The notes under the pieces are model-generated. The model saw only the letters and a program-made list of their open reading frames with translations, was not told the origin of the DNA and did not search any database. A DNA stretch of 64,000 bases, taken from contig NZ_VKCZ01000013.1 of the NCBI RefSeq assembly GCF_009299835.1, positions 83,520 to 147,519 of the forward strand, given 5' to 3'. This stretch comes from Microlunatus speluncae. GTDB taxonomy: Bacteria > Actinomycetota > Actinomycetes > Propionibacteriales > Propionibacteriaceae. The translations under genes were made by a program, and so were the position numbers. Each line of letters begins with the position of its first letter. Position 1 is the stretch's first letter. Below are positions 51,869-61,508 of the stretch, in pieces.

Positions 51869-53242
51869 TCAGGTGCGGATGAGTTTGAGGGCCTCGTCGC
51901 GGATGGCGATCATGGTGGGCTCGTCGGCGGCTTCGACGTTGAGCCGGAGCAGCGGCTCGGTGTTGGAGGCACGGACGTTGAACCACCAGTCGTCGGCCGC
52001 GACGGTCAGACCGTCCAGCCGGGCCGGCTCGCCGCGGCCCGCGAAGGCCGCCGCCAGCCGATCCATGATCAGCTCCTGGTCGGCGACCGTGCTGTTGATC
52101 TCGCCCGACTCGACGTAGGTGCAGAACTCCTCGACCAGCTTCGACAGCGGTACGTCAGCGCGGCCGGCCAGGGCCAGGACATGCAGCGCGGCCAGCATCC
52201 CGGTGTCGGCGCCCCAGAAATCCCGGAAGTAGTAGTGCGCCGAGTGCTCGCCGCCGAAGACGGCATTGTACTCGGCCATCGCCGCCTTGACGAAGGTGTG
52301 CCCGACCCGGGTGATCACGATCTGACCGCCGCGGGCCCGGACCAGCTCCGGCACCGCCCTGGAGGTGATCGTGTTGCAGACGATCGTGCCGCCCGGCTCC
52401 CGGCCCAGCTCCTGGCCGGCGATCATCGCGGTGATCACGGACGGGCTGACCACGGCGCCGGTCTCGTCGATCAGGAAGCATCGGTCGGCGTCGCCGTCGA
52501 ACACCAGCCCGAGGTCGGCCCGGTGCTCGCGGACCGCGGCCTGGGCATCGACCAGGTTCTCCGGCTCCAGCGGGTTGGGCGGGTGGTTCGGAAACGTCCC
52601 GTCCGGGTCGGTGTAGAGGCCGATCAGGTCGAGGTCGAGTGGCCCCAGCACGGCGGGCAGGGTGTGTCCGGCCATCCCGTTGCCGGCGTCGGCGACCACC
52701 TTCAGCCGTCGGATCCCGGTCAGGTCGACCAGCGAGTGCAGGTACGCGGCGTAGTCGGGCAGCAGGTCGCGCTCGGTGATGGTGCCGCGCCGACCGTCCG
52801 CCGCCGGCTCCTCGACCACGGACCCGGAGCCGGGGAGCACCCACTCGGCCAATGCCTTGAGGTCGCCGGCCGCGACCGGCAGCGCGCCGGCCCGGCAGAA
52901 CTTGATCCCGTTGTCCGGCGCCGGATTGTGGCTGGCGGTGAACATCGCGCCGGGCAGTCCCAGCGCCCCGGAGGCGTACCAGAGCTGGTCGGTGCTGGCC
53001 AGCCCGATGTCGATCACGTCGACCCCGCGCCCGGCCACCCCGTCGGCGAACGCCGCGGCGAACTCGGGGCTGGTCAGCCGCATGTCCCGGCCGATCACCA
53101 GGGAGTCGACACCGGGTTTCAGCCCGCTGACGTCGACCCAGGCCGCGCCGATCGCGCGCGCGCCGTCGCTGTCCCAGTCCGGATTCGGCTCGATGGCGCG
53201 GCCCCGAATGTCGTTGGCCTTGAAGATTCCCGGTGTGATCAT
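51869..53242 (-). CDS. manB: phosphomannomutase/phosphoglucomutase
   Basis: 457 residues. The alpha-D-phosphohexomutase motifs are complete: FTASHNPAPDNGIK (phosphoserine Ser104), FDGDADRCF (Mg2+ loop), GGEHSAHYYFRDFWGADTG (sugar loop) and RASNTEPLLRL (phosphate site). It interconverts mannose-6-P and mannose-1-P and feeds GDP-mannose for phosphatidylinositol mannosides and glycans. It is flanked by the Trm112-like and SIS genes downstream and DUF3499 upstream. Confidence 0.95.
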   Translation of the reverse strand: MITPGIFKANDIRGRAIEPNPDWDSDGARAIGAAWVDVSGLKPGVDSLVIGRDMRLTSPEFAAAFADGVAGRGVDVIDIGLASTDQLWYASGALGLPGAMFTASHNPAPDNGIKFCRAGALPVAAGDLKALAEWVLPGSGSVVEEPAADGRRGTITERDLLPDYAAYLHSLVDLTGIRRLKVVADAGNGMAGHTLPAVLGPLDLDLIGLYTDPDGTFPNHPPNPLEPENLVDAQAAVREHRADLGLVFDGDADRCFLIDETGAVVSPSVITAMIAGQELGREPGGTIVCNTITSRAVPELVRARGGQIVITRVGHTFVKAAMAEYNAVFGGEHSAHYYFRDFWGADTGMLAALHVLALAGRADVPLSKLVEEFCTYVESGEINSTVADQELIMDRLAAAFAGRGEPARLDGLTVAADDWWFNVRASNTEPLLRLNVEAADEPTMIAIRDEALKLIRT

Positions 53243-53337
53243 GGCGCGGCCATCCTAGCCAGAGTTGTACCGGCAGGGCGGTATCGAGCCAGGACCACCT
53301 GACGCCCAGCCGCTACCCGTCGGCGGGGTGAGAAGGG

Positions 53338-53712
53338 CTACTGGTCGGGGTCGGCGAGGACGGTGAGGTGGCCGCGGCGGCCGAGCTCGACGACGCCGGA
53401 GGAGCGCTGTTGTTGATCATCGCCGGTGCCGGCCGGATCCTCGTACCCGAGGCCCACCTCGCGGACCGCGTCGGCCAGGGCCAGCAGGTCGTCGGTGCTC
53501 TGTTCCGGCTCGTCCGGGATGGCCAGCCGGATCACTTCCCAGCCGCGCGGCGCGGACAGCGCCTCGGCATGGCGGGAGCAGAGGTCGTACCCGTGCGGAT
53601 CGGCGCGCGTGGCCAACGGCCCGAGGACGGCAGTGGAATCGAGGTAGACGTAGGTCAAGGTGGCCACCGCCGTGCCGGAGCACCCAGATCGGGAGCATCG
53701 CCTGGAGGTCAC
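53338..53712 (-). CDS. DUF3499 family protein
   Basis: 124 residues from a GTG start. A zinc-ribbon-like N-terminus with CSRSGCSGTAVATLTYVY and DLCSRHAE gives C-x4-C and C-x2-H. It is an actinobacterial family of unknown function, always near manB. The C-terminal part is acidic and variable. Confidence 0.87.
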   Translation of the reverse strand: MTSRRCSRSGCSGTAVATLTYVYLDSTAVLGPLATRADPHGYDLCSRHAEALSAPRGWEVIRLAIPDEPEQSTDDLLALADAVREVGLGYEDPAGTGDDQQQRSSGVVELGRRGHLTVLADPDQ

Positions 53713-53778
53713 AAGAACTGACGCTACCCCCGCCGCTCGCGTAACGGCGGCATCGCCGCGCCGCCATGATCAACAAAC

Positions 53779-53836
53779 CCCGACTTGTCAGAACTAGGGC
53801 ACGCCAGAGCGTCCCCTGGTTCTGACAAGTCGGGGT
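53779..53836. repeat. CCGACTTGTCAGAACTAGG hairpin, subfamily 2, second copy
   Basis: Almost identical to the 51801 copy including the loop GCACGCCAGAGCGTCC. It lies 10 bp beyond the stop of the metallopeptidase-fold gene, again in terminator position. Confidence 0.85.
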
Positions 53837-53846
53837 TGGGTTGGGG

Positions 53847-54287
53847 TTAGTCGTCGTAGTCGGTGTCGCCTTCGGGGTCCAGCTCGTCGACGCTGCGGCC
53901 GGTCAGGGCGGCGAGTTGTTCGACCACGGTGCGGTAGACCAGGATCCGTAGGCCCTGGCGGGTGGCGGCCCGGTGTTCCAGCGGGCGGCGGTAGACGACG
54001 ACCTGGCTGAGCCGGTCGGCGTCACCGGAGACGGCCGCGGCGAGGGGCACCTCGGAGCCGGTCCAGGCCCGCTCCAGATACGGTACGTCCTCGATCCCGA
54101 AGGTGATCCCGACCAACGCGTCCGGGCAGTTCCGGCCGATCCGTTCGACCGCCTCGTCGACGGCGTCGGCGAAGAAGTCGGCCTTGTTCGGCGACCGGAA
54201 CGGTCTCGCCGGGTGGCGACTGAAGTTGTTCGGCAGGGCCAGCGGGCCACGCAGGCCACGCTGATGCCGATCCCGACGGCTGGACAC
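53847..54287 (-). CDS. metallopeptidase-fold family protein without HExxH
   Basis: 146 residues if started at GTG 54287; a TTG at 54296 is possible. The PF06262-type framework is clear: LPNNFSRHPARPFRSPNKADFFADAVDEAVERIGR, VGITFGIEDVPYLE and VVVYRRPLEHRA. The helix that should carry HExxH reads RTVVEQLAALTGRSVDEL, so the zinc site is lost. As in other Actinobacteria it lies beside DUF3499. A structural or regulatory role is more likely than proteolysis. Confidence 0.83.
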   Translation of the reverse strand: MSSRRDRHQRGLRGPLALPNNFSRHPARPFRSPNKADFFADAVDEAVERIGRNCPDALVGITFGIEDVPYLERAWTGSEVPLAAAVSGDADRLSQVVVYRRPLEHRAATRQGLRILVYRTVVEQLAALTGRSVDELDPEGDTDYDD

Positions 54288-54333
54288 AATGATCAACCCT
54301 ACGTCCGCCGGCCGGTCCGCCGGCGCACGACGC

Positions 54334-55896
54334 TCAGCGGGCCGACCACGGGTCGTAGCTGGCCGGCCTGATCCGGTCCGCGACGTCCGGCGACGACACG
54401 GCGAAGGAGGTGATCCCGGCGACGTCGGAGTTGCCGGTGGCGCGCTGCACCAGCCCGGCGTAGACACCGGCATTGTCGGGGGTCCGGACCACCAGATAGG
54501 CGGGCAGCGGTGAGGAGATCGACCGGCTGACCGTGCTCGACGCCGCGATGCTGATCTTCTCGGAACGGACCTCGACCCCGGCCAGGCTGATCACCTCGAC
54601 GGTGACCTCGACCGGGTCGGCGCCGACGTGGCTCAGCACCAGCTGGCTCTCCAGCCCCGACTCGCCGATGAACGGCAGCACGCCGACCTGCCGCAGCGGT
54701 GCCGCGGCGGCCTGGACGGCGAAGTCGGGCACCACCTTGTCGCCGCCGGCGTCCTCGCTCGGGGCGTCGGACCGGAGGGATCCGGTGACCGGCTGCTCGC
54801 TGGTCAGCTTGATCGCCGCGGCCTGCTCGACCAGGCCCGGGCCGAGATCGACCAGCGCCGTACTCTCCGGCGGCACGTCGACCTGATCACCGCCGGCCGG
54901 GACGAACTCGCCCTGCTGGCCCAGCGCGGCGATCTGCACCGTGGCAGCCGTCCGGCCCGGATTGACGACGGCCAGCTGCCGCGCGCCCGCTCCGTCCGGG
55001 ACCCCGGGGATGATCACCTCGGTGCCCGGCGCCGCCGAGGCCGGATGCCAGTCGGCGCCGCGCGGATCGTCGCCCTTGGTCCGGTAGTCGCGCGCCATGG
55101 CGGCGACCCGGCCGCGCGAGGCAACCACCTCGACGGTCAGCGGACCGTCCACATCGATCAGGGAATCGACGCCGACCACCCGGGACTGCCGGCCGGCCAC
55201 CTCGATGCCCGGACCGCCCGGCACCGGGACCTGGCCCTCGGCACCGAGGAACCGCAGGTCGACCTGGGCCGGGGTGTCGTCGGGATTGGTGATCACCAGT
55301 TCGGTACGCCAGGCCGCCCGGGCCCCGATGCCGACGAAGAGGTGGCTGTTACCGGGCTTGCTGCAGGTCGCGCCGAGCAGGCCGGCATTGGCGCCGCCAC
55401 TGCCGTTGGTCAGCGTGGCCGCGTTGCTGGCGGTCGCCAGCCCGCGCTCGCCGGTGACGATCAGGGTCGACTTCGGCGCCGACCGGATGATCCCCTTGCC
55501 GGCCTCGGTGACCTGGAAGGCGTCCTTGTCGCTGCCGACCGGGGTCGCGGTGAGTTGGCCCGGCCGGTCCTCGGCCTGGTGATTGGCCACCGCCTGCACC
55601 ATCGAACGGGCCTCGCCACCGCCCGGCGGCGCCGGGCAGACGACGTTGGTCCGGCCGATCACCGGATCCTGGGCCGGCGGCGAGTCGGCGACCGCGGGAC
55701 GCAGCAGCGTCCCGACACCGAGCAGCACCGCGATGCCCGCGACGACGGCCAGCACGCCCGCGCCGCGCATTCCGGCCTCGCTCAGTCCGCCCCCCTGCGA
55801 TCCCGCACCGCGCGGACCCGCACCGCGCGCCCGGGTGCCCCGCTGGGGGGTACGGGGTTCGGCCACCGGACGCCAGCCCTCGTTGTCGTTCGACAT
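54334..55896 (-). CDS. DUF5719 family membrane-anchored protein
   Basis: 520 residues, starting on the stop of the glycosyltransferase gene (TGATG). A cytoplasmic R/G-rich segment of about 40 residues precedes one membrane helix (VLAVVAGIAVLLGVGTLL). Then come extracytoplasmic beta-rich repeats, for example WRTELVITNPDDTPAQVDLRFLG and LVLSHVGADPVEVTVEVISLAG. Function is unknown; conserved linkage to the giant glycosyltransferase suggests a shared role at the cell envelope. Confidence 0.86.
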   Translation of the reverse strand: MSNDNEGWRPVAEPRTPQRGTRARGAGPRGAGSQGGGLSEAGMRGAGVLAVVAGIAVLLGVGTLLRPAVADSPPAQDPVIGRTNVVCPAPPGGGEARSMVQAVANHQAEDRPGQLTATPVGSDKDAFQVTEAGKGIIRSAPKSTLIVTGERGLATASNAATLTNGSGGANAGLLGATCSKPGNSHLFVGIGARAAWRTELVITNPDDTPAQVDLRFLGAEGQVPVPGGPGIEVAGRQSRVVGVDSLIDVDGPLTVEVVASRGRVAAMARDYRTKGDDPRGADWHPASAAPGTEVIIPGVPDGAGARQLAVVNPGRTAATVQIAALGQQGEFVPAGGDQVDVPPESTALVDLGPGLVEQAAAIKLTSEQPVTGSLRSDAPSEDAGGDKVVPDFAVQAAAAPLRQVGVLPFIGESGLESQLVLSHVGADPVEVTVEVISLAGVEVRSEKISIAASSTVSRSISSPLPAYLVVRTPDNAGVYAGLVQRATGNSDVAGITSFAVSSPDVADRIRPASYDPWSAR

Positions 55897-58800
55897 CAGA
55901 CCTCCCCCGCCCCGGCCGCGGCGCGCCGGGCCGACTTCGCCGGATCGCGCACCTCGGGCCGGCGGATCGCCGGGGCGGCCAGGATCGCCGCGACGGCCAG
56001 CGCCAGGCCCTGCAGGGCGAGCAGCCAGGTCGCGGTCGGCAGTTGATATTCCAGCCGGCCGCCGCGCTCGGGCAGCAGGAAGGCCTGTTGCCAGCCGCCG
56101 TCGACCGGGGCCAGCGGGACGCCGTCCAGGGTGGCCCGCCAACGCCAGTCGGAGGGTTCGCCGATCTCCAGTCGCCGGTCCGGCCCACCCGGTTCGATGG
56201 TGGTGGCGCCCGGCGGCACCGGAGTCCGGGTCTTCCCGTCGACGATCACCGCGCGGCTCACCGGCGGCTCCACCTGCCAGACGGTGCCGCGGAAGTTTCC
56301 GCTGGCCGCACCGAGGCCCGGGGTGTTGGCGATCAGCGCGAGCTCGGCTTCGTCGGCCCCGGTGACCCAGACGTAGCCGACACCGAGCCGGCCGAGCTCC
56401 GGCGCCACGTCGGCGTCGCCGGTGCCGGCCACCAGCCGCATCACCAGATCGGTGGCCTGATTCCGGGCATCGGCCGAGCCGGCCAGGGCATAGCCGCGGT
56501 CGGCATCACCGAGCCGGGTCTGATCCTCGTCCACCACCGAGTAGCGCAGGTCCTCGCCGCCGGCGTCGATCGCCAGCACCCGGACCTGGGAGGCGGAGGA
56601 CATCGCGTTCTGCACGTACGGCGGTAACGCGTTCAACGGTTGTCGGCTGATCGGACCGGTCGCCCCGCCGACCATCCACCACACGCCGGCGGTGACGGTC
56701 ACCGCGCCGATCAGGACCCCGGCCAGCACCGACGCCGGCTGGATCCAGGAGAAGCTGCGGTCGCCGAGCTCGCCGGCCCACCCGTCCAGACCGACCCCGG
56801 CCGCGAGCAGCAGCGCGGCGAACCCGAGCAGCAGATATACCCCCGACCAGGGCCGCGCCTGGTCGCCGATCGGCGGCAGGTTGACCACCAGCCGGGAGAC
56901 GATGATCGCCATCGCCAGCGCCAGCCCACCGGTGGACCACGCCGAGATGACCGTGTACGAACGCGGCCGGCGACCGATCGCCACCACGGCGAGCAGCCAG
57001 ATCAGGCCGAACACCAGGGCGCTCAGCCACAACGGCGGCAGCCCGGCACCGGCCGGCCGGCCGATCAGCAACTCCCAGACCCGGCTCGCGTCGCCCACTC
57101 CGGTCAGCGCGGCGTCCGGGCCGACCAGCACCCGGCCCCAGCTGGTGATCAGGCTAGGCCACCAGGGCGCCAGCACGACCAGCGGGACGCCGAGCGCGAT
57201 CAGGATCCGGCCGGCCTTGCGCGGCACCCGGCGCAGCACGATCGCACCGGCGGCGCCGACGATGATCGCGAACAGCAGCAGCGACGGCTCGAACGAGACC
57301 AGCACGACCAACACCAGCCCGGCCCCCCAGCCGCCGCGCCAGGCTTCCGGGTTGCGCGGCCGGCGCAGCACCAGCGCCCGGACCGCGAGCAGCAGCAGCG
57401 GCAGCACGGCCGCGATCACGGCCAGCCCGAGCCGGCCCTGATTGGTGCCGCCGAGCAGCACCGGCAGCACCGCGTACGTCCCGGCGACCCAGATCCGCAG
57501 CCGACGGTCGCCGATCATCGGCCGGACCGAGAAGAAGCAGGTCAGCAGGCAGATCGGCACCACGCCGCAGAGCAGCAGCGTGACGAACCATTCCGGCTGG
57601 CCGAGGGTGATCGTCGAGCCGAGCGCGACCAGCGCCAGCCACGGCGGGCTGGACTGGCTGGCGGCGCCGATGATCGGATCGATCGCGGCGGCCCAGGCCG
57701 CGGCCAGGGACTCCGGGGCCGGCAACAGGGCCGGCGCCGAGAGGGAGCCGAGCCGGAGCAGGTCCCGGGCGGCGATGATGCTGCCGATCAGGGTGACCGC
57801 CAGGGTGATCACGATCGGCGCCAGCCAGGGGCTGTGCGACTTCTCGTCCCGGCCGGTGCTGACGAAGTCGTCCGCGGTGAGGTCGTCCAGCAGCGCTTCC
57901 TCGCTGGCGCCGGCGACGGACTGGTAGCGGTCGGCGACGGCGCCGCTGAGCGCTTCGCCGGCGAGCCGGAAGCTGCTCCACCAGGGTGGCCGGAGCTCGC
58001 GGACGATGTCGCCGGCGCCGGAGACCGGGTCGATCGCGGCGACCCGCTGCCGCATCCGCCGGATCCGGCCGGGGTGGACGACGAACGAGCCGAGGGCCAG
58101 GAGCTCATCCAGGGAACGGCTGGGAGCCTTGCCGATCAGGTAGCCGATGGCGCGCAGGATGCAGCTCCAGGCGAGCCTGATCCAGGTCCAGATCACCTGT
58201 TGCCCCGGAGCGTGCGCGGTGACGACCAGCATGCCGAGCAGACGGTCGGTCTTGCCCGGCCGGCGGCCGGCGATGCCGCGGCGGCGCAGCCCGGCCCGGC
58301 CGACCTGACGGTGCACCATCTCCGCGGCCGGGGTGGTGACGACGCGATAGCCCTGCAGGTGGGCCCGCCAGCCGAACTCGACGCCGTCCCGGAAGACCGG
58401 CACCGCGGCGTCCAGGCCGCCGAGCTCGGACCAGGCGTCGGCCCGGACCAGCATGCCGCAGCCGGAGACGCCGAGCCGGGGCCGCGGTTCGTCGTGCTGA
58501 CCCTGGTCGATCTCACCCGGGTCGAGGCCGAGCTCGCGCCGGCCGGTGCCGGAGATGGAGACGCCGACCTCGCTCAGCCGCCGGGTCGCCTGCCGCCGCT
58601 TCGGCAGCAGCAGCTTCGGCCCGGTGATGTCGATCCCGGGCTCGGTCACGACGTGCGCCAGCAGTTGGTAGAGCGCGTCCGGCGCCGGCACCGCGTCGTC
58701 GTGCAGCAGCCAGTACCAGTTCTCCCGCTCGTCCTCTTCACGGACGTAGAACAGCCGGGTCTCGGCGGCCTCGTTGATGGCGGCCGAGTCTTCGGCCAGC

Positions 58801-59225
58801 GCCGTCCGCACCGCGTCGCCGTAACCGGTGCCGGGTTTGCCCTGGTAGACCGCGTCGAGGATGCCGCGGGTCATCGCGTCGTGCAGCAGGTCGAGGGTGG
58901 CGTCGGAGGAGCCGTTGTCGATCGCGATCAGCCGGGTCGGCCGGACCGTCAGATGGGACAGGCCGGTCAGCGTCGCGGCCAGCCAGCGCTCGGCGTCGAA
59001 CGTGACCAGCACCGCGGTGACCTCGCAGCGCGAGACGTCGACCGGGCGGCTGTAGTCGTCCTCTTCCCGGGCCCAGGCCCAGGGATCGACCTCGCCGTCA
59101 TCGCCGATGGTGATCGCGGACAGCTGGGCCGTGTCGATCAGCGGGTCGAGGTCGTACGCCGCCGGCGGGGGGCCGAGACTGCGCCGAGGTTCGAGAGCAT
59201 CGTCGGGCACGATATCTCTGGCCAT
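55896..59225 (-). CDS. giant membrane glycosyltransferase family 2
   Basis: 1109 residues. An N-terminal GT2 domain (about 65-330) has TAVLVTFDAERWLAATLTGL, IAIDNGSSDAT, a DxD-like LLHDDAVPAPDAL and GCGMLVRADAWSELGGLD. About 14 membrane helices follow (about 490-960) and then an extracytoplasmic domain of about 180 residues. The architecture is that of actinobacterial polyprenyl-linked glycosyltransferases of arabinogalactan or lipomannan type. Acceptor and donor are unknown. Gene order with DUF5719 downstream and whiB upstream is conserved. Confidence 0.9.
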   Translation of the reverse strand: MARDIVPDDALEPRRSLGPPPAAYDLDPLIDTAQLSAITIGDDGEVDPWAWAREEDDYSRPVDVSRCEVTAVLVTFDAERWLAATLTGLSHLTVRPTRLIAIDNGSSDATLDLLHDAMTRGILDAVYQGKPGTGYGDAVRTALAEDSAAINEAAETRLFYVREEDERENWYWLLHDDAVPAPDALYQLLAHVVTEPGIDITGPKLLLPKRRQATRRLSEVGVSISGTGRRELGLDPGEIDQGQHDEPRPRLGVSGCGMLVRADAWSELGGLDAAVPVFRDGVEFGWRAHLQGYRVVTTPAAEMVHRQVGRAGLRRRGIAGRRPGKTDRLLGMLVVTAHAPGQQVIWTWIRLAWSCILRAIGYLIGKAPSRSLDELLALGSFVVHPGRIRRMRQRVAAIDPVSGAGDIVRELRPPWWSSFRLAGEALSGAVADRYQSVAGASEEALLDDLTADDFVSTGRDEKSHSPWLAPIVITLAVTLIGSIIAARDLLRLGSLSAPALLPAPESLAAAWAAAIDPIIGAASQSSPPWLALVALGSTITLGQPEWFVTLLLCGVVPICLLTCFFSVRPMIGDRRLRIWVAGTYAVLPVLLGGTNQGRLGLAVIAAVLPLLLLAVRALVLRRPRNPEAWRGGWGAGLVLVVLVSFEPSLLLFAIIVGAAGAIVLRRVPRKAGRILIALGVPLVVLAPWWPSLITSWGRVLVGPDAALTGVGDASRVWELLIGRPAGAGLPPLWLSALVFGLIWLLAVVAIGRRPRSYTVISAWSTGGLALAMAIIVSRLVVNLPPIGDQARPWSGVYLLLGFAALLLAAGVGLDGWAGELGDRSFSWIQPASVLAGVLIGAVTVTAGVWWMVGGATGPISRQPLNALPPYVQNAMSSASQVRVLAIDAGGEDLRYSVVDEDQTRLGDADRGYALAGSADARNQATDLVMRLVAGTGDADVAPELGRLGVGYVWVTGADEAELALIANTPGLGAASGNFRGTVWQVEPPVSRAVIVDGKTRTPVPPGATTIEPGGPDRRLEIGEPSDWRWRATLDGVPLAPVDGGWQQAFLLPERGGRLEYQLPTATWLLALQGLALAVAAILAAPAIRRPEVRDPAKSARRAAAGAGEV

Positions 59226-59505
59226 AGGGATTGCTGGAACCTTTGCAAGTCGTCTTCTCCACGGACCCGCTGATCCAACGAGCAACCGATCCGGCCGGTT
59301 CCTCGCCGGCCGTCGGACGGGTCGGGTGGAGGGTGATCTCCGATCCCTGATTGTCCACCGGAACGGCACTCGGCGGGGCCGGGCGTCGTCGCGGCGAACA
59401 AACAAGGGCGCCCTGATGGGCGCCCCACACTCTATGCGACCTTGTGCCGACACTCCATCCGAGCGCGCTCGGACGTGCCGTCCCCCGAGCCCGGCCCGGA
59501 GGGGA

Positions 59506-59757
59506 TCAGACGGCCCGCTTCTTCAACTTCCGGCGTTCCCGCTCGCTCAGACCGCCCCAGATGCCGAACCGCTCGTCGTTGGACAGCGCGTACTCCAAGC
59601 ATTCGGTACGCACCTCGCAGGACAGGCAGACCTTCTTGGCCTCCCGCGTCGAACCGCCCTTCTCCGGGAAGAACGCCTCGGGATCGGTCTGGGCACACAG
59701 TGAGCGTTCCTGCCAACTCAGGGTGCCGAACTCGTCGAACTCTGCCTCTTCGTGCAT
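59506..59757 (-). CDS. whiB2: WhiB-family iron-sulfur transcriptional regulator (WhiB2-like)
   Basis: 83 residues from ATG 59757, with GAGGAGG nine bases upstream; the longer frame starts at a weak codon. Four cluster ligands are C21, C44, C47 and C53 (C-x22-C-x2-C-x5-C). GIWGG at 65-69 is followed by a basic ERERRKLKKR tail. WhiB2/WhmD controls septation and cell division in relatives and works by binding the housekeeping sigma factor. The 280-bp gap between it and the glycosyltransferase gene holds no clear element. Confidence 0.92.
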   Translation of the reverse strand: MHEEAEFDEFGTLSWQERSLCAQTDPEAFFPEKGGSTREAKKVCLSCEVRTECLEYALSNDERFGIWGGLSERERRKLKKRAV

Positions 59758-59996
59758 CAGCTGCGCCTCCTCGACCCGAATCCTGTTTTCGCCCGATGCC
59801 CGCATCCCTCCGGCTCGCGAAGCCGATAGGAGACGATCAGGTGTTGTGCGACGACGGGGATGGGGAGTTTCCCATCGGCGAACAACATATGTGAAATTAC
59901 ATGCCTGTCAATACCGAGAAGTCAAGTGCTGACCTGATAATGCACCGTCCGTAGCACACCGGGAGGGCATGCCACGATGACCCCCGGTGCCCCCGA
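59758..59996. other. gap upstream of whiB
   Basis: 239 bp with the whiB leader and, further right, an AT-rich stretch (59885-59945, containing ACATATGTGAAATTACATG). It is the least GC-rich spot of the window and is a plausible regulated promoter region. No repeat of the families above is present. Confidence 0.45.
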
Positions 59997-61271
59997 TCAG
60001 TTCGGCCGATCCCACCAGTTCGGTTGCGCCTGGCGCGAGTCGGATCCGCTCGGTTGCTCCCCCGGCTGGGCCGGCGGTTGCGCCGGCCCCGGTTGGTTGG
60101 CGCCCGGTTGGTACGGGCTCGACTGGTGGTCCGGGCTCGACTGTTGATAGGGGCTCGACTGGTCCTGGTGTTGCTGACCGGGGTCCTGGTCGGACCGGTC
60201 CTGGTGCTGCTGGCCCGGATACCCGATCGGGGCAGTGGGCTCGTAGCCGCGGGGCTGCTGGCCCGCCGGCGGATAGCCGACGGCGCCGGGCTGGCCGACC
60301 GGGCCGGTGTGCTCGTACGCGCTCGGGGCCGACCCGGGCGGCTGCTGGGCCGGTGATCCGCCGGGATCCTGCTGGCCGCTCGGGCCCGGTTGCCCGATCG
60401 GCCCGGTGTGCTCGTAGCCGCTCGCGGCGGAGGAGGCCGGGGTCTGGCCGGGCTGCGACCAGCCCGACGGGGACCCGTGTTGATCATGCTGCCCGTGTTG
60501 ATCATGCTGTCCGGGGTGAGCGGGCTGGGTCGGCGAGTACGGCTGGTTCGGCGAGTGCTGCGGCTGCCAGGCCCCGCCGGGGCCGGCCGCCTGCGGTGGC
60601 GGCGGCGCGGGCGGGGGGGCCGACTGCGGCGCCGACGGCTGGGCGCTCGGCGGCTGCTGCGGGGACCAGCCGCCGCCCCAACCCTGCTGCTGAGCCTGCG
60701 GCCCTGGCTGGCTCTGTGGTCCCTGCGGACCCTGTGGTCCCTGCGGACCGGGGCCGTACCCGCCGTGCTGCGGGACGCCCTGCTGCGGATAGCCCTGCTG
60801 GTAACCCTGCGGGCCGGGCGGCAGTGCGGCCATCGGCCGCGGTGCGGGCGCCGGCAGGGTCTGGAAGACCCGCCACAGGACGAGCACCAGCAGGCCCGGG
60901 ATCACCAGGGTGGTCAGGTCGGTGAGGAAGCCGAGCACCTTGCTGCTGTGGGCCGGACCGACCAGCCCGAGAATGGTGTAGAGGAATCCGAACAGGATCC
61001 CCACGCCGAGCACGATCATGGAGATCAAGGTCAGCAGGCGGGCATTCTGGGTCCGGTCCTGCGCGCACCAGGCGACGCCCACGACCAGCAGCACCGACAG
61101 CAGCGGGTCGATCGTGCTGGTCCCGATCACGGCCGCGCCGTAGAAGATGTCGATGCCGTCACCGACGTCGAAGAAGAACACCCCGAGCAGTTGCGCCAAC
61201 GCGCGCACCGCCGCGGCACCGAGCAGGATGAACACCACCAGTTCTCGAAACCGCTTCAGCTCGTCGAGCAT
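59997..61271 (-). CDS. membrane protein with a long Pro/Gln/Gly-rich tail
   Basis: 424 residues from ATG 61271. Four hydrophobic segments in the first 150 residues (ELVVFILLGAAAVRALAQLL, DPLLSVLLVVGVAWC, TLISMIVLGVGILFGFLYTI, TLVIPGLLVLVLWRVF) precede about 270 residues of low complexity. The tail includes PQGPQGPQGPQ, HDQHGQHDQHG and three copies of YEHTGPxGQPG or close forms. Such tails occur in actinobacterial cell-wall and division proteins. No domain is recognisable. It is divergent from cofD with a 237-bp gap. Confidence 0.78.
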   Translation of the reverse strand: MLDELKRFRELVVFILLGAAAVRALAQLLGVFFFDVGDGIDIFYGAAVIGTSTIDPLLSVLLVVGVAWCAQDRTQNARLLTLISMIVLGVGILFGFLYTILGLVGPAHSSKVLGFLTDLTTLVIPGLLVLVLWRVFQTLPAPAPRPMAALPPGPQGYQQGYPQQGVPQHGGYGPGPQGPQGPQGPQSQPGPQAQQQGWGGGWSPQQPPSAQPSAPQSAPPPAPPPPQAAGPGGAWQPQHSPNQPYSPTQPAHPGQHDQHGQHDQHGSPSGWSQPGQTPASSAASGYEHTGPIGQPGPSGQQDPGGSPAQQPPGSAPSAYEHTGPVGQPGAVGYPPAGQQPRGYEPTAPIGYPGQQHQDRSDQDPGQQHQDQSSPYQQSSPDHQSSPYQPGANQPGPAQPPAQPGEQPSGSDSRQAQPNWWDRPN

Positions 61272-61508
61272 GGTCTCCCTACTTCGCCTGAGGATCTCCG
61301 GGCCGGAGATCCCGATCGCTGTGGCCCCCGCGCCCGGCCGCGGCTCCCGATCGGGGCCGTCGCCGTGTTGGTCCCGTACCTTAGCGGCTCCCGCACCGAC
61401 CTCCGCCACCGAATCGGTGCAACCCGCCGAATCCGAAGCGGGAACGGGCATCCGGGCAGTTCCGCACCCGGGTTGGCCGGACGGATCGCCGTGCCCCAGA
61501 CTGATCCG

